DNA from: Eisenbergiella tayi
GTDB lineage: Bacteria; Bacillota; Clostridia; Lachnospirales; Lachnospiraceae
Direction: 5' to 3'
Assembly (NCBI RefSeq): GCF_001881565.1
Contig: NZ_MPDJ01000002.1
Location: 482,599-546,598, forward strand
Length of the DNA: 64,000 nt
The first letter of the stretch is position 1; each line of letters starts with the position of its first letter. The position numbers and the translations under genes are program-made. This document shows, piece after piece, positions 62,606 through 64,000 of this stretch. The notes below the pieces were generated by a model that was not told the DNA's origin, searched no databases, and worked only from the letters and a program-made list of their open reading frames with translations.

Positions 62606-63368
62606 ATTTCAATCCACAAAGTCGCTAAAGCTTCGACCTAGAAAATCTACATTGCCGCCCAAGTCCATGTTGATTTCAATCCACGAAGCCACATGGGCTT
62701 CGACCTTTTAACCGAGGGGAACACCGCCGCCAGCCTGGATATTTCAATCCACGAAGCCGCGAGGGCTTCGACATATAACTCTCCTGAAGAATGCAAATCG
62801 ATTGGATTTCAATCCACGAAGCCGTAAGGGCTTCGACTGAAATGCATGAAGAGATTAAAACTCTGTTGAACATTTCAATCCACGAAGCCGTAAGGGCTTC
62901 GACGCTGCTGGCAGGAAAGACTCCGCAGACCGGGAATATTTCAATCCACGAAGCCGTAAGGGCTTCGACTTACAATGGCTAAATTTCCTTCGGTTAGTAC
63001 AATTATTTCAATCCACGAAGCCGTAAGGGCTTCGACCCATACGTCCTTTCTTGCCTATGCCTGTTTATCCATTTCAATCCACGAAGCCGTAAGGGCTTCG
63101 ACATACCCGAAAGGAATTTACTGCGGTCTGTATATTATTTCAATCCACGAAGCCGTAAGGGCTTCGACAATTTACAGGTAGCATTATTTATATCAATACA
63201 CTGTATTTCAATCCACGAAGCCGTAAGGGCTTCGACAAGTTCAGCATCATAATCTTTGCGGGATACTTCCATTTCAATCCACGAAGCCGTAAGGGCTTCG
63301 ACCAAGTACCGTGCAGAGTTTGACCGCAAGAAGGCAATTTCAATCCACGAAGCCGTAAGGGCTTCGAC
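62606..63368 (-). CRISPR. CRISPR array, 12 repeats and 11 spacers, type I-C-like repeat
   Basis: The 32-bp repeat reads on the plus strand ATTTCAATCCACGAAGCC ... GGGCTTCGAC, and on the minus strand GTCGAAGCCC ... GTGGATTGAAAT, the form of type I-C repeats (short GC stem, GTGGATTGAAA end). Nine repeats are identical (62806 onwards); the three leftmost are degenerate: 62606 (several changes), 62673 and 62741 (central changes). Degeneracy at the left end places the leader on the right. Spacers are 33-36 bp, as expected for type I-C. Spacer 62705-62740 and others read as GC-rich coding-like DNA, and spacer 63303-63336 translates in one frame to KYRAEFDRKK-like sequence, plausible for phage. No cas gene lies in the 632 bases to the right. 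Confidence 0.95.
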
Positions 63369-63435
63369 AGCAAATATAACTAAAAATAATCTCATTACAC
63401 AAACTTAATTTATATAATTATTTTATTTTCTATCT

Positions 63436-63464
63436 CATATAATCTTTATTTAAATCATTTTCAA
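63436..63464 (-). promoter_or_regulatory. Candidate leader promoter of the CRISPR array
   Basis: On the minus strand TTGAAA (63464-63459) and TATATG (63441-63436) are 17 bp apart, about 70 bases before the first repeat, inside an AT-rich leader. Confidence 0.5.
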
Positions 63465-63494
63465 TCTGTTCACCACTATAACATCTCTTTTTCT

Positions 63495-63539
63495 GGTGCG
63501 AATCTCCCAGGACTTTCATGTACGCTTCCTATTCGCACC
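63495..63539 (-). other. 45-bp hairpin next to the CRISPR leader
   Basis: GGTGCGAAT (63495-63503) and ATTCGCACC (63531-63539) are perfect 9-bp arms around a 27-base loop. It sits 126 bases to the right of the array, on the leader side. I recall similar GGTGCGAAT hairpins beside other type I-C leaders, which suggests a conserved element, but this is not verified here. Confidence 0.65.
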
Positions 63540-63625
63540 AACATAAATCGCTCCCTTTTTCCCAATTGATTCAGTGCCCTTAACCCTTGAAAACTCTATT
63601 CATACCAACATCAAATTAACATATT

Positions 63626-63699
63626 ACTTTGAATTTTGTTATACTTATACAATAACAATCTTTTCTATAAATTAAAGTATAGCATAAAAAATTCAAAGT
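63626..63699. repeat. Inverted repeat in the leader-side non-coding region
   Basis: ACTTTGAATTTT (63626-63637) and its complement AAAATTCAAAGT (63688-63699) are perfect 12-bp arms, with an inner GTTATACTT / AAGTATAGC pair (one mismatch). It may be an operator or the ends of a tiny element. Confidence 0.5.
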
Positions 63700-64000
63700 G
63701 ATAAGCAACTTTCTTCATTAATTCGTAAATTGTACATAGTTTCCTATACTTCAACTAAGACTTTTATAATATTCCATGCAGTATCTATATCTAAGAAAAA
63801 TTTCATATTGATTCAAATCTTTCGCAATATTCTTTTTTCAAATCAATGTTTTACTTATGAGTGAAATTCCCCCACATTCCGCATAAAATAGTGTAATTGG
63901 AATGAATTTCATGCCCCCGCCTATCTCCGTCACATTCACTTTTTCAAACCAGTCCAAGCAATTTACGCATTTCCCACAGCATTTGGAGCCATATTACCCC
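63700..64000. other. Gene-free right end
   Basis: No cas gene, leader or RNA gene could be recognised. A plus-strand frame stays open from about 63902 to the edge and a Cys-rich minus frame runs at 63838-63993, but neither has a ribosome site. Confidence 0.4.

Noticed and set aside
62676..63395. Open frames with repeated peptides (ISIHEAVRAST on plus, VEALTASWIEI and SKPLRLRGLK on minus) across the repeat region
   Set aside because: These are translations of the CRISPR repeat, a well-known source of false gene calls. They have no ribosome sites.
63838..63993. Cys-rich minus-strand frame (CCGKCVNCLDW...)
   Set aside because: It is preceded by an in-frame stop and lacks a supported start, so a zinc-binding gene is not justified.
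63902..64000. Plus-strand frame open to the edge (MNFMPPPISV...)
   Set aside because: No ribosome site, and composition not like the neighbouring genes. It cannot be judged without sequence beyond the edge.
1..64000. tRNA or rRNA genes
   Set aside because: No cloverleaf with TTC-type T-loop pattern or rRNA-like sequence was noticed on either strand by eye. A tRNA search tool would settle this.

Overview
The window is typical of a gut-dwelling Lachnospiraceae or related Clostridia genome. It is AT-rich with strong AGGAGG ribosome sites and many four-base ATGA gene overlaps. It is dominated by CUT1-type carbohydrate ABC importers, each with its own membrane-bound AraC regulator or YesM/YesN two-component pair. 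No rRNA or tRNA gene was seen. The genus cannot be fixed from sequence alone.

Layout. 1-4958: an importer running off the left edge (two permeases) with its sensor kinase and AraC-type response regulator. 5275-8767: an NTF2-like protein, two TetR regulators and an alpha/beta hydrolase. 8917-11595: a very large MerR-type fusion protein. 11884-13530: an intracellular glycosidase followed by wrecked permease genes, the remains of an older importer. 13684-19489: an intact AraC / permease / permease / binding-protein importer. 19566-23308: small accessory genes (YCII, GNAT, two VOC proteins, a CPBP protease, a broken ABC gene). 23688-34006: an importer operon with two binding proteins and two GH172-family enzymes, divergent from its two-component system. 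34014-40386: a doubly broken ABC exporter, a zinc-ribbon protein, and a Y-family polymerase and YolD-like protein separated by a second, intact ABC exporter. 40659-43439: a small secreted protein and an OmpR-type two-component system sharing one promoter/operator design, with a 305-bp GC-rich palindromic element between them. 43522-52920: an amidohydrolase, an AraC regulator and a divergent importer plus a heparinase II/III-like enzyme. 53027-58790: three sugar isomerase/epimerase-fold proteins, two Gfo/Idh/MocA dehydrogenases and an AraC regulator. 58965-62105: a CPBP protease, an unknown protein, a SUKH protein and a DUF3791-DUF3990-DUF3791 cassette. 62572-63539: a 12-repeat CRISPR array with type I-C-like repeats, read leftwards, with a leader on the right and a terminator on the left. 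No cas gene is visible in the window.

How the genes work together. The picture is import of intact oligosaccharides by lipoprotein-dependent ABC importers, cleavage in the cytoplasm by enzymes without signal peptides (GH172 pair, GH-A-type glycosidase, heparinase-like lyase), and oxidation/isomerisation of unusual sugars by the dehydrogenase/epimerase cluster. The importers have no ATPase gene nearby and presumably share one encoded elsewhere. The right end is a defence and conflict region. The most unusual items are the palindromic element at 41187-41491, the MerR fusion with its textbook 19-bp-spacer promoter, the DUF3990 cassette, the apparently cas-less array with a leader hairpin, and the shared operator of the OmpR-type system.
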